From the NCBI GenBank assembly GCA_039545315.1, contig BCIM01000001.1, forward strand, positions 2,823,783 through 2,887,782: DNA of 64,000 bases, written 5' to 3'. The DNA comes from Kondoa malvinella. Lineage: Eukaryota > Basidiomycota > Agaricostilbomycetes > Agaricostilbales > Kondoaceae. The translations under genes and the position numbers were made by a program. Positions 33,922 through 48,800 of the stretch are shown here, piece after piece. Numbering within the stretch: the first letter of the stretch is position 1; every line of letters begins with the position of its first letter. The notes under the pieces are model-generated. The model made no database searches, was not told the DNA's origin, and saw only the letters and a list, made by a program, of their open reading frames with translations.

Positions 33922-35363
33922 TTACTGCTGCACAATGGCGACACCTCCTTCAACGACAATGTGGTCTTGTTGGTGTTGGTTCAAAGTCTTCCAGTAGCCC
34001 TTCATCGATGCAATAAGGTTGGAGCTTGAAGTCTTTGTCCGTAGAGTTGGAGCTGTTGGGCGAGAGACGGCTGGAAGCTCGTTTTGTGTAAAGGGCAAGT
34101 CGAGCTTTTGCTGGCTGAAATGCTGCGACTGCTGCTGGTGCTCGAGGTTGGTAGCTGGTGCTGATCCTCGGCGCATGTTGGCTTGAATAGTGGCCATGCT
34201 GGGTCTGGAAAGCTGCCTCCGTTGAGCTTGTTCCAACACTGCCTGTTCCTCTGTGCGGTACTCCATCTCTTCGTCCGATGAGCTCGAAGGTGACAAGCGC
34301 CTTGGTTGAGGACGAGCGTAAGGAGATGAGCTGGCAATGTTGTTATGCGACGAGCGGCGAACTGGAGATGGAGATGGAGTAGGCAGGTACGAAGAGACGC
34401 CATGCTTGTTGAGCTGAGCTTCCTGGTTGAGGTATCCAGATCGGCTGCCGCGACGAGGAGTGACTGGGTAAGGAGAGGTAGCTGGGGATGAGCCGGTGCA
34501 CGATTCGAGTGAAGGCATGCGGTGAGCCAAAGTCGGCCTGTGAACGCCAGAGAAGGACTGCTCGCGAGATGGGCGCATGAAAGGCTGAAAGTGGAAGACG
34601 AGCTCGTCTTCAGTCATGCGAAGGTCGTAGTCGAGCAGGTAAAGGAGTTGCTTTTCCATGAGCGAGACTTCAGCAAGGGAGAAGAGCGAGGCGTAGCGAG
34701 CCCAGTGCTTGTTCTTTGGCGACGAGTCGTTCAAGTATTTGGCAGCGACGATGAGAGTTGCAAGGAAGACGCGGTGACGAGTGCAGTGCATGCCTAGAAA
34801 GACGCGAGTTTACGTAAGCCAACGGTTCTTGAATGATCGGAAGCAAAGTCGGTGACTTACCCTTTGCGACTTTTGGTAGTCTGGTCTTGAGGCGGTCAAG
34901 GAAGACGAGCGTGCAAAGAAGGGTAGGCACTTGAACATTGCTCTTGCGGACCAAGACGGTAATGAAAGATTCCAAAGAAGGAATGATGGTGTCGACCTGT
35001 TGAACAGGAGGAGTGCTGGTTGTTGGGAAAGCGCCTTTAGTTGGTGTCGCTGGTGGAGATGGAAGACCAGCTGCTGGTGCAGGACCGCATTGAATGACTT
35101 GAACAGCTTGATGCGCGAGGTAAGCTAGTAGCCAGACGGGTAATTTAGAACGCGTTCGATCGACAATGAGAATGCAAACGCGACTCACCGACCATCTCTT
35201 CAGTAACAGGAGATCGCATCAAGTCCAAAAGGGCAGGATCATGCTCGAATTTTGGAATAAGCGAAGCTGGATGCCTTCTCATGAGCGAAGGTGGAATGAT
35301 TGGCGATGCCATTGATGATGATGAAGCGATTGAAGAAGCGGAGAATGAGCGTTCCATGTTCAT
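33922..35363 (-). CDS. PCL-type (Pho80-like) cyclin
   Basis: This is a cyclin of the Pho85-partner class. Three exons from the ATG at 35363: MNMERSFSASSIASSSSMAS, PPSLMRRHPASLIPKFEHDP, then YLAHQAVQVIQCGP. After a Pro/Thr-rich insert comes the cyclin box, with FITVLVRKSNVQVPTLLCTL, VFLDRLKTRLPKVAKGMHCT, RHRVFLATLIVAAKYLNDSS, KNKHWARYASLFSLAEVSLM and KQLLYLLDYDLRMTEDELVF. The long C-terminal tail is Ser/Pro/Gln-rich with many SP and TP sites (YLPTPSPSPVRRSS) and ends VVEGGVAIVQQ. The fold and length agree with fungal Pcl1/2-like G1 cyclins. The long, SP-rich tail would suit phosphorylation-driven turnover (inference). Confidence 0.88.
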
Positions 35364-37664
35364 GTTGACTTTGGTATTTATTTGAGTATGGAAAGTGTTT
35401 TGGGGGTTGGTCTAAATCCGGGTTCGAGGTTACTTGTACGTGTAAACTTGAATCGAGATGAGATGGAGAAGAGAGAGAGAGAGCCTAGCGAAGCCCCGTT
35501 ATATATATTCCTGTTGACAGATGGCGAGTTTTTGATGAATGGCTTGAGATGGCTTGAACGACTTCTTTCAAAAGTTGTGAGAGAGAAGGCTGAAGTTCGG
35601 AGAGGCTTGAAGTACGACACAGAGCAGTGTATACAAACAGATGAAAAGGAGAGCTGGAGACTGGACCGGCCTGTCGAAAGCGAGAGCTGAAAGATGCTGT
35701 GTTTGACGTTGCAAGCCTGCCTGCAGACGAGTCTTTCGGAGCGGTTTGAAAGGCGAGGAATGTAATGAGGGGAAAGGCAAGGAGGAGACCGAAGAGAAAG
35801 AACTCTGAACCAGCAGAGTGCACAAAAAGGGTCGTCAGTTGGAGTTTGACGCGGAAAGAGCGAGCGAAGAAGGTTCACCTGTTATTTGACTCTAGTGATT
35901 CACGTGCCACCGGACTTGTTGTGCCAACGTAGATCTCAACCGCACCACGATTATGACGGCACCAGTTGCAACAGAAATTTAAAGTAGGACGGTACTGCTG
36001 TAGATCTTTTCATCGATCATTCAGCCTCAAAACCATCATGTAATCGCGTTTGGACCCACTTGACAGCCGAAACGAAAGCCAACGATATGTGTATGTATAA
36101 TGAATGGATGATCAAGAGAACGACTGGTATATCAGGGAGAAAAGACGACTATGGTCAAAGAAGGCCTAGCCCTTCCTCTCTCTTGTCCGCAGATCGCAAT
36201 AGATTCTTTGTTACAATGACGACTACACGCAATAGGTAATCCAGGTACCACGCATTAGTGCAGCCAAAGATGAATTGACAATCCCGCATTTGGCATGATA
36301 TCGTGTTTCGGCGCGTCGTCCACTTTCGCGCCGGCCATTTCATCAAGACGCGATTATCCGTGTCTGTCGAGTTGTCGTCTCTACATGCACTGTCAGATGA
36401 TATAAAGAGCAATAGTAGCTCACATGTAGACTATTTTCCTCATCGCAAAGGGCTCGACTCGAAAAATTTCCTTTTGCAATGCTCTCACACATTTCGGATC
36501 ACAAAGCAAAGGCGCAAGGCGTTCGATCGCACTCCATGGACGTCCTTGAGGCGGCTACATTCCAGCTTCCGTGTCTGGACGTCACTGCCAGAGCTGTGCA
36601 GACCAGAGACAGAGCATAATAAGAGTTTTAGGCACTGAGACACAATAGATCGATAGCACAAAGTTCATGGTGGACCCCGAACCTGAATTAAGACCGGTTC
36701 AGGATTTCGATCATGCTTATGACGAGCATTTTGACCTATAGATCTGGAACGATTGCTGCAGGTGATAGAAAGTGACAGTCAGATAGAGTTGGGCCGAGAC
36801 AAGGTCGATCAAGGCATCATGTAATGGACAACAGCGCTAGACTGTGCGATAGCATTCTAATCGCGGTAGTTGAGCATTTGTGACACACTTGGCCTCGCTT
36901 TTACAAGCATCGATCAAATTTGACCACGACTCCAGGATGCCGGCCGCGAAGAGGAATGGATCAATGCGGGTGGTAAGAGTTGCAGAGCTAGAACTGTGTA
37001 GAAGAGACTGCCATACAAGAGAAGACCAGACATGTCGGAACGAGAGAACAAAAGAGCACGCAGGCGGGCCATTTCAACAAAGCCTTGTTCGAACGAGAAG
37101 CAAGCTCGACAGCGATACGACACAAGCGACAGTACCACGACAGAGACCAGGTTGCATAGGGATGTACGTTCTTCAGGTCATATCCGCGTCTTCGGCTAAG
37201 ACGCCTTTGGCAGAACTCTTCACAGCGAGAACAGCAGGTCTTCCAGCCAGAGCAGTGTGACAGGACAAAGCAGGGGAATTGAGGAGCAGCAGCAGTACGG
37301 CATATATCACGAAAGGACTTCTAAAGCAGCTGCTTGGCGGTTCAAGGTCAAAGAATAGTTCGAGCGTCAAGTGTTGGAGCGGACCGACCTTCTCGCAGCC
37401 CAAACAGCATCTCTCGAAGACTACAGATACCCACGCATAGCATAACCTCCGCAAGACTTCGCGCAAACGCGTCTATCGCGAAACTCTGGCGACGCGCTCT
37501 TCTCATTCTCCGACTTGACCAGCTCGCCCGTTGGCTGCTCTGATCGCGAAGTCGATGCAGTAGCGTATCCCTAGAATACACTGTGAGTCCTGTGCTGGAC
37601 ACCAACATACTGATTCGTTGAATACGAGACAAGCAGACCATCTGAAGATTATATCTCCGTTCGC
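35364..37664. promoter_or_regulatory. Long divergent intergenic region between PCL cyclin and CDC4
   Basis: This 2.3 kb gap is by far the longest gene-free stretch here and separates two cell-cycle regulators. Near the cyclin end lie an AG repeat (about 35470-35483) and a TATA-like TTATATATATTC (about 35499-35510, about 140 bases upstream of the cyclin ATG). A CACGTG E-box is at 35901-35906. Several short upstream reading frames occur on both strands. No conserved protein, tRNA or repeat was seen. It may hold long leaders with regulatory upstream frames or a non-coding transcript (inference). Confidence 0.45.
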
Positions 37665-40600
37665 ATGAGCTCTCGTCATGGCAAGAACAGGGAAACGACA
37701 GTCTCGTCTCGTTCTATAGCTGTCCAAGGCGATACCAGCTGTGGCTCCATGGAAGGATCGTCTTCTGCTCATTATGCCCATCTGTCTTTACGACCTGCTA
37801 CGAAGCAAATCACCACAACGACAACTACCACGACAAGCGTACACTTTGCACCTCTGCGAATACCTCGCGTACCAGATCCGACTTTGCTCCCTGAAGCGGA
37901 AAGGAATCAATACGCACCTTATCAATCGCAAGCTAGTGTTCTCGACAGACGACTAGACCCAAAATTATATCCACTTGCTGCTACGGAAATACCGCAATGC
38001 AAATTCTCTTTTTCCATGGCTTTGGATCAAGCAGAAGCAGATCACTTGCTTCAACCGGAATCTGTCGAATCTGTCGACGACGCAGCGCAGGATGAAGAGC
38101 CTAGAAAAGCTCCGCCGACGCCTCAATCAACCATAAAGGTCGAACAGAGGCGCGACCTGCTTCTGTCACCTCGTATCGGTCGAAAGAGATCAGCAAGCGA
38201 CCGCGGCAGTCGAACTCTATCATCTTCCATCGATGAGACTGGTCAAGATCTCTTGCTCTCCGATCGAGCCTGTGGAATTGTAGAGCCGCCAAGGAAGAAG
38301 CAGAAGCCAAATCCACCCAGCTGCTCAGCAGAAGCACCACCTTCACCTCAACTATCAGGCGAGGAGGATGTTTTGCCAGTATGTTCTCCATCAACATGAC
38401 GCAGAACACCGCTAACTGTATGATCAGGAGACACAGCCAGACTCTCGATACAAAATACCACTCGAACTCGGCGACGGTCTGGAACTGTCTACTCTGCTCT
38501 CTCTACCTACTCTGGTCGATCAATTTCAAGATCTGCCACAAGATCTTCAATCGCACGTCTTGCTTCAACTTCTTCGCCGCTCGCCCATTCCCGTCCTACA
38601 GCTCATGCAGGATACTATCGCACCGGCTCTCAAGCGCGACTTTCTCGTCGATTTACCACCTGAATTGGCCAGCTTGGTCTTGATGAACATGGACGGGTCT
38701 TCGCTCTGTCAAGCAACGCAAGTCAGCAAACAATGGCATAGGCTGATAGATGGGGATGAACGGACTTGGCGACATCGACTGTTGGTAGAGAGTCATTGGA
38801 AGGGCGATGGAACGGATGAGGATTCAGCGGCCGTGTTTGAGGGAGCTGAGCCAGAACGACCAGAAGCAAAGTTTGTCGCTCAATGGTATAGCGAGACGTG
38901 GGATATCGAATACGACGAAGCGGAAGCGGCTCGACCTACGCATGTCAAATTAGAAGCGGCTCGACTCCAGGCTCGACGACAGAAGCAGCACAAGCATACT
39001 TTCTCTGTAACCGATCAGCTTTTCGACAATACTACCGCCGAACCGACTTTCAGACAACGCGTAGCCATCAGTAGACAGCAAGCGCGGAAGAAAGGCGAAC
39101 ACTACGTTCACCCTTTCAAGCATCTATATCGTCGACGGGTGCTGAATCGCCGCAAATGGTTTGAAGAAGAGCCGAGGCGAATCTCCTTTCCAGGCCACAG
39201 CAATTCAGCCGTTACTTGCCTCGAATTCGATCGTAACCGCATCATTGAAGCTTCAGACGATACTACCATCAACGTGTACAGCATGCATCGAGGTCGAAAG
39301 CAGTTCAGTCTGTCTGGTCATGAAGGCGGAATTTGGTCGCTAGCCTATCTCGGCGACGCTCTTATCAGTGGTTCAACCGATAGAACAGTCCGCATCTGGG
39401 ATTTGGTTACCGAACGCTGCTCCCACATCTTTATCGGTCATACCAGCACCGTTCGCTGTTTGCAAGTAGTCACGCCAGTCAATGTCAACCCTGATTCAGA
39501 TGGACCGCCAGTTTGGGAACCGCCTTACCCGCTCGTCATCAGTGGATCTCGAGATAGCACGCTTAGGATTTGGAAGTTGCCCATGCCTGGAAGAGACAAG
39601 GCACACCTGCGGAACGTTCCATATAGTCCTACTGGTGACGTCGAAGAGGCCAAGACCAACCCATATCACCTTCGTCTACTCGAAGGTCATACCCATGCCG
39701 TCCGCGCGCTGTCTGCTCATGGCCGTACACTCGTTTCCGCATCTTACGATAGCACAGTCCGGGTGTGGGATATCCTCAGCGGGAAGTGTCGACATGTTCT
39801 AGCTGGTCATGGGCAAAAGGTGTATGCAGTGGTGTATGATCATCTCCGGGAGCAATGCATGTCCGGCTCGGAGGATGGGACGATCAGGCTTTGGTCAACC
39901 GTGACTGGTGAATGCATAAGGTTGTTGGAAGGTCATGGCTCGTTGGTGGGATTGCTCAACATCCGGCCATCAAGCATAGTCAGCGCAGCAGCCGATTCAA
40001 GCATCAATGTATGGGATCCGATCTCTGGCAATCTTATGGCAGCCTTTGCCTCCAATACTGGTCCGATTGGCTGCATCAAGCATGATCATCACAAAGTCTT
40101 GTCTGGCAGCGATGGTACATTGAAGATGTGGGATATTGTCAACAATCGGCTAGTCCGCGATCTCATGCCCATGGCTGAGGTGTCGGGTGTTTGGCAAATC
40201 AACTTTGACGAACGGTATTGTGTGGTTGCGACTAGGACCAATGGACAGGCTGAGTATCATGGTGAGTAAATGGTCTGCTGACGTAGGACGGTACTGATCA
40301 ATTGTACAGTGCTCGACTTTGGCTCGATCGATCATGATCCAAGCCATTCGCCAAAGGAATTGTATCTCAAGCCTCCTCGCAACCACTCGATTGAAGGTGG
40401 CAGAAGACGACGCAAGCATGTGTCTATGAGCTTTCCTCATCCAATGATTCAAGGCTCGCCCACTTCGCGACTTGTCGAACAGCGACAGCGACATACGCCC
40501 ATTCCTATTGCATCTACCTCACAGATAGCCTCTACTTTTACAGCGCTATGGCCCTTGCCTACCAATGCCTTTCGATCCCTTCCTGGACGAGGTCCACTTG

Positions 40601-40923
40601 AAGCTTTTGCAGACAATTTCAGTACTTCCGACGATCTCGACCCTGATGAATTGGCGCGTCAAGACTTGCATACCCAAGAACGCCTGCTAGCGCAAAGACC
40701 GACCACCTCAAAGCACTATGTCGCGCCAATACTTACTTCGGTGTCTAATCTACCTACTTCGCCGACGCAACGGGATGAAGTAGTCGAAGAAGAAGTCCTT
40801 GAAGAGATGTCCCTTGACTCTGCAGAATCGGATGAGGAGCCAGAAGTGGCCTCTAGAGAGACTCGACGACCGGCACCACAATTAGAAGAGTCTGATGAGG
40901 AGATGGACGAGGAGGAGGATTAG
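37665..40923 (+). CDS. CDC4: SCF F-box/WD40 protein CDC4 (Fbw7-like)
   Basis: This is the substrate receptor of the SCF ubiquitin ligase for phosphorylated substrates such as CDK inhibitors and cyclins. Three exons: 37665-38378, 38428-40261 and 40310-40923, about 1050 residues. The N-terminus is polar with a run of eight Thr (near residue 53), then EEPRKAPPTPQSTIKVEQRR. The dimerisation-like helix region VDQFQDLPQDLQSHVLLQLL precedes the F-box DFLVDLPPELASLVLMNMDG / SSLCQATQVSKQWHRLIDGD. WD repeats follow: GHSNSAVTCLEFDRNRIIEA, LISGSTDRTVRIWDLVTERC, VISGSRDSTLRIWKLP, LVSASYDSTVRVWDILSGKC, CMSGSEDGTIRLWSTVTGEC, VLSGSDGTLKMWDIVNNRLV. The C-terminal tail is long and acidic (ending SDEEMDEEED). 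Confidence 0.94.
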
Positions 40924-41084
40924 GTATTGTTACTCTGTATCTGTTGCATGCATGTATCCCTATGGTTGCCTTGCCTCGAAGACTGTCTTTCTGACAGACC
41001 ACCGGTTTCTTCCGTCTTCCGGGCCAAAGAGCTGCTCTCGACAAGAGCATGCCTTTTTGACCACCTTCTCTCTGCACAAAAACT

Positions 41085-43466
<2,382 letters not shown>

Positions 43467-43642
43467 ATCAGTATGTGTTGAAAGGGAAAAGGTCAATAGC
43501 ATTTACGATGGAGATCACTTCGCTGTTACGTCTCCCTTGCTGCTTGCACGACCTTGCTGTCATGCTGTTCGCACTAGTACTTCGGCTATTCAAAGATATC
43601 TGCGCTGCTGTTGACCGAACGTGAAATTGCATCATTACCGCC

Positions 43643-45654
43643 ATGCAACGAGCGCTATTGAGGACTACCACTAGAGGAGCACGCTCATTGAGACCTGCTC
43701 TCGCCAGAATACCCAGAATGACTTCACAAGCAACATCTCGCCTGTCTCAGGTTTTGCGACATTTGTCTGGCTCTACTTCTGCGTCTGCTTCTCGTCCTAC
43801 AATTATACCACCCGCTGCTTCTGTAGATGACAGTCCACTGCTACGAACAAGATCTCAGAATGCTTTACGAGTCTGTAAGTCTGCAGCCTCTTCAGTAGCA
43901 ACTTCGGTTCGCTCATGTCTACGCTTGCGACTGCCTTAGTGACGCTCAATAGGCCCGACAAGCTGAATTCTCTGTGAGTAACGGGTGAACTCTATCGGTC
44001 TCAAGCTCATTTCGGACAAGTAATACCGACATGATCACTGGAATGAAACCACTCATGGAAGCTTGGGAATCGTCGGATCAAGTATCTCTGATTCTCTTCA
44101 AAGGCGAGGGTAGAGCATTCTGTGCAGGTTAGCCTAGTACTTGAAAGCCCCTCGCAGGCATCTCATAGTGTGTGCGCAGGAGGAGACGTCACAGCAGCTA
44201 CAGAAGCGGCAAAGAAGGACGAGACGCGGTCACAAGCTCTCGAATTCTTTAGAAGCGAATACGAGCTAGACAACAAGATTGCTCGCATGAAGACGCCTAT
44301 CATTACGTTCATGGATGGAATTACCAGTAAGCTGAGCTTAGGTGAAAAAGGTGGTGAACTAAATCGCTTTCGAAGTGGGCGGAGGAGTCGGTCTTTCGTC
44401 AGTCCGTCTGTTCGCGCCGCAAACACACAGCTGAACTAGGCTGCAGAATACATGCACCTTTCCGAATAGCGACGGAGAATACCAAGTTCGCCATGCCTGA
44501 GGTATGCTCTGGCTCTGCTCAAACATCAACATCGCTTACAGCGATATAGACAGGTATCGGTCTCTTCCCAGATGTCGGAGCGTCTTTCTTCCTGTCTCGA
44601 ATGGATGGACGCGTCGGCGCATACCTCGGCTTGACCTCTTCAACAGTCGATGGGTGGTCTGCATAGTAAATCGAATCCGCATTGTGCTGCGCATCAGCTG
44701 ACGAGGAACAGTCAACTAGGTCTCGCAACACACTATATTACTTCAGACCGACTAGCAGAAGTCGAAGAGCGTCTAAGCGGCCTGACCTTTCAACCTGAAC
44801 AAACGTCGGACGATGTGCATGGAGTGATCAACTCTGTACTAGAAGAGTTCACTACAGAACCCTCAGCAGATCAAGTTTCTTTCGTCTCCGGCGCGAAAAG
44901 GAGAGCAATCGACACCTGCTTTAAGCATACCGATTTAGCGAAAGTCGTAGCGGATCTGGAAGCGATAGAAGCCGGTCAGCTACTACAAAAGGACGATATG
45001 CAAGATTGGGCAAAAAAGACGAGAGAAGAGATCGAGTTTAGAAGTCCGCAGAGCTGCGCCGTCACCTTGCTTTTGCTAGAAGATGCTGTCCACTTCAGCA
45101 TAGACGATGCCTTCAAGACCGATCTACGTATAGCAGCAGCTATGATCGTATGTACTTATTTACTGCGTTGGACGAGCGTTCTTCTCATGTCTACGCAGGA
45201 CCCAAATGTCACCAATGACTTTATCAACGGCGTTCATCAGCGTCTAGTGCTTGGCAAAGACAAAGAGCAGAGGAATAAACGAGCGCAGTGGAATCCGCAG
45301 AGCCACCACGACAAAGAAGCTCTGTCCTCCGAGGTGCTGCGCGCCAAATTCTTCAACTCCATGTCTCCTACCAAGCTACCACTACCAGAACACACAACAC
45401 CCAAGACAGGGCACAAGTCGTACACCAAGTATCCTTATGCTCGTTTCTGCCTGCCAAACGAAAACCGTATCGGCCGGCTATTGAGAGGGGAAGACTCGTC
45501 TGGCGGAAGTTTCGTGATGTCTAGAAGAGATGTGCACAAGTTCCTATCCAAGGAGTTTAGGAACAAGTCTGGCCTGACGCAGAAAGTCGATGAGGTACGA
45601 ATTGGCCAGCGAGCTGTAATCGAGTCTGAACAGCGTACGGTAGGTTCTGGATAG
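43643..45654 (+). CDS. EHD3: 3-hydroxyisobutyryl-CoA hydrolase, mitochondrial
   Basis: This crotonase-fold thioesterase of valine catabolism also appears in yeast as a mitoribosome-associated protein. It starts at the ATG at 43643 with a basic leader (MQRALLRTTTRGARSLRPAL). Introns then join LTLNRPDKLNSLNTDMITGM, KGEGRAFCAGGDVTAATEAA, TPIITFMDGITMGGGVGLS, IHAPFRIATENTKFAMPETG and IGLFPDVGASFFLSRMDGRV. These are the oxyanion-hole and active-site segments of the HIBCH family. The C-terminal family region follows: LATHYITSDRLAEVEERLSG, CFKHTDLAKVVADLEAIE, SPQSCAVTLLLLEDAVHFS, ending EQRTVGSG. The junction GLTSST-LTRNSQLGL uses a GTCGAT donor and is the least typical. Confidence 0.9.
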
Positions 45655-45800
45655 ACGTACAAAGCAAGACAAGGACGGCAACCTCAAATGGGTACTGTAA
45701 TCCTTACATCTCAATGCAATGTATACTACTCCAAGATGCAGATTGACACAACATGCTACGATCCTTGTACAGACTATTGACATTACACCCTTTGCCTGGC

Positions 45801-48800
45801 CTAGAAGTCCATCTTCAGGTCGATGGTTGCTTGAGCATTGGCGCTTTGCGCTGCACTGGCGGAAGCGCCGGAACCGACTGATTGCCTAATCGAGCTTTCA
45901 AGTAAGACTCGCTGTGATCCTTCGAGCGTTTGCGTTGCTTCGCGGAAAGCGGTAGGGTAATTGGACGCTGCGGACAGCAGGAGAGGAACGGTTGCGGCGT
46001 GACTTGGTGCCGAGGGGTCTGATGGCTTTAGGAAGACCACGAATATGGGCAGGACAATGCTGAGTCCATCTCGCTCTGAGCACAGGCTGATCAGTATCGC
46101 TCTGGCTAGAGCTGGAAGAACTGACTATTAGATTCCGGCAAGGCCGTAACAAACAGGCTCAGCGTCTTGATTTCCTCTTGCGCGCCCTGGGGGAACGTTG
46201 ATGGTACATTCGCGCCGAAAGCGATCAAATCAGGCAGTAGATGGCCAGAGCAATACTGTAACAGGGGGTTGCCTCTTGCAGAGCTCGTGATGATCGATCT
46301 TGCACAATGTAGAGCAGTCAGTGCTAGCTGTCGACACGCGGTTGGTCAGACACTATGGCAGACACAGCCAGAACAAACACACCTCCTTTTCTGGTGATGA
46401 CATTGCCTCGCCTATAAGCATACAGCAATGATCGGCATTGCTTTGACTGATGCGCGTCGATTTTGGCAGATTTGTTATGATCAGTGCTGCCGCTAGCAGA
46501 TTGTTCCCACTCTTGACGGTAGCTGTTTTGCCTTCGCGATGGCTACAAAGATCGTCAAAAGAGTACTAATAGATATAGATAATTACTCACCGAACATCAT
46601 CTATATTTTGCAAGGATGTAGCCAACAGAGCTTGCAGTACACGAGGTACTAGATCTGATTGGTCGTCGTTCGGCAAAGAGGCTGAGCGTTCACACAGTCG
46701 CTTCAGAGTGGGCAGTGTGCTCTGGATGACAGCGCTGTCCAGAAGCTCTGATTGCAGTAGACCTGTGACTCCGAGTGAGCTGATGGCATCAAAGTCTTTT
46801 CGAAACCACTTACGGGCATACAAAGTGACAGCTGTGGCGTACAAGTCCTCCTTGTATTTGCGCGGGTACTGATCTGCGATATCGAGTAAGGCAGTCCAAG
46901 ATACGTCCAGTAGTACAGCGAACGACTGCAGCTCAGATGCAGCTAGAAACACCGGTTAGTACATAGACGGTCAGAATATTCATCGCTCACAAATTCTTGC
47001 TACTGATCCAATGGCATTCGCCAGAACGCCAACTACTACCCTGATGCATTGTGAAAGCTTTGCTTCACCGAATGGTTTGGGTTGACTACTTCCATTCGTT
47101 CTGCTAAAAGATAAGCCAACGAAGTGTCGCGAGCTGGAAAAACTGACAGTAGAGCATCGTTTGCCAGAAAGTCTTTGCCGTATTGGGCAGCGATCAAAGA
47201 GACAACTTGGATCACTCGTGCCTGTACTGCCAAGGACTCCGTTATGGTAAGGCGATAGAATAAGCCGCAAAGCTCTTCGTAGAGACCATCACGAATGAGA
47301 GCCGGACCCGCACTGGCGGGCAAAAGGAGACCTTCCATGGCTTCGAGAGCGATTGACGCTGTTTGAGCAGATCGACTCTTGTCCTCGTCATGTGTGTTGA
47401 AGGACGACGGATCAGCGAGTACCTCGAAAGCTAAACCAAAGATGACATAGAAGAAGAGGGCAGGCTCTTTAGTGGCCGCTGGAGAGTGTGGCTTCTCCGG
47501 GTCGCTAGTGTCCTGACCCGAAAAGGCTGCAATCGCAAGTGGTTCTCTAGCTTTCATCAACAAGGCGATAGCGTGCAGCATAGGTCGCCATGATCGCTCA
47601 TAATACTGGACGTGAACAGCTTTTAGACATGCAAGAGAAGGAAAGCATAGCCACCTACAGGCAAAGCTACCTCTCGGTTAAGTCCCGCATATGATGACTC
47701 CAGAGTGCTGGACGTGGCTGAGCTCGAGGTGGCTGATGCTTCTGGATCCACCCGTATCCTTGCAAATTCTCGCAGAGATGCCAGCCAGAAAGGACAGAGT
47801 ATAGGATAATATGGCTTGACTATTGCTCGCAGGTAGTCTTGACGGAAGCTGGCCGTGGCAAGTTCGCCCCAAGCGGAGAATATTGATGTCTTCAGCATGA
47901 TGGATGCTGTTGAACTCAGATCTTTCACTTCCCCGAGGCTCGTCATGTCGACATCTATCTCATTAGTTAGCCTGGCTGCCATCAACGATCCAAAATTGTC
48001 TATGTACCTTTACAGTTCTCGAGTGCTCCTGTCATCAGCCGTAGAATTCGGCCCATCTTGCTGACCTCTCTAATAACACCGCATCCGATGAAGACTGCAC
48101 AAACTTGAATCGCTGAAGCGAGCACTTCAGGGAACGAGTCTGCAGCAAAAGCGGGTGTAAGAGCTGCAGCGATGGCTGCCTGATGCTGCTCTAACAGCAA
48201 GGCGTCCTCGAAGTCGAGATCATGGGACTTGCTGAAATTCTGTTTACACAAGTTAAGCTTAGGCCAATCCAATGGCTTCAGTACTAACCTCGATGACATC
48301 GCGTAGAAGGACAAGACCTTGTAGTCGAATGGGCATTACTGGAGCGGCGGAAGCGGTGAAAGCCATCCTGACCAGGTCTGAGACACGGCCAATCAGAAGC
48401 CTTTTGCGCGTTGCCTTTGAACCTTGACTTAGAGCTGCATTAAAGTGTTCTCGCTTGCCAGACTTGAGCAGAGTGAGGAAGACTTCGTGAAGACATTCCA
48501 ATGCAAAGAGCTGGGTCCTCCACCTTGATGTCCCTCTGGAGTTTACGTTTGCCCGTCCACCAGAATCACCCGAATCAACACCAAGACCCTGCGATTCTTC
48601 GTCTGTGAAGCCTCCAGCACCTTGCTCGCTAGTCTGCTGAGCGGCACCTGCTGCTGTTGTTCGAGCCATGATTCTTTGACAAAGATCGATCCATCCAGAC
48701 GGGTTCGTTATCGCGGTTTGCTTAAGCCAGCTCGTGATGGCATCTCTGACTCCTTCTATACTAGGATCGTCGTCGAGCAATGCAAAAAGTTCAGCGACAA

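Noticed and set aside
35378..35878. 166-codon minus-strand frame upstream of the cyclin
   Set aside because: It begins with a non-ATG codon, has biased low-complexity composition and no conserved motif, and overlaps the cyclin promoter and leader.
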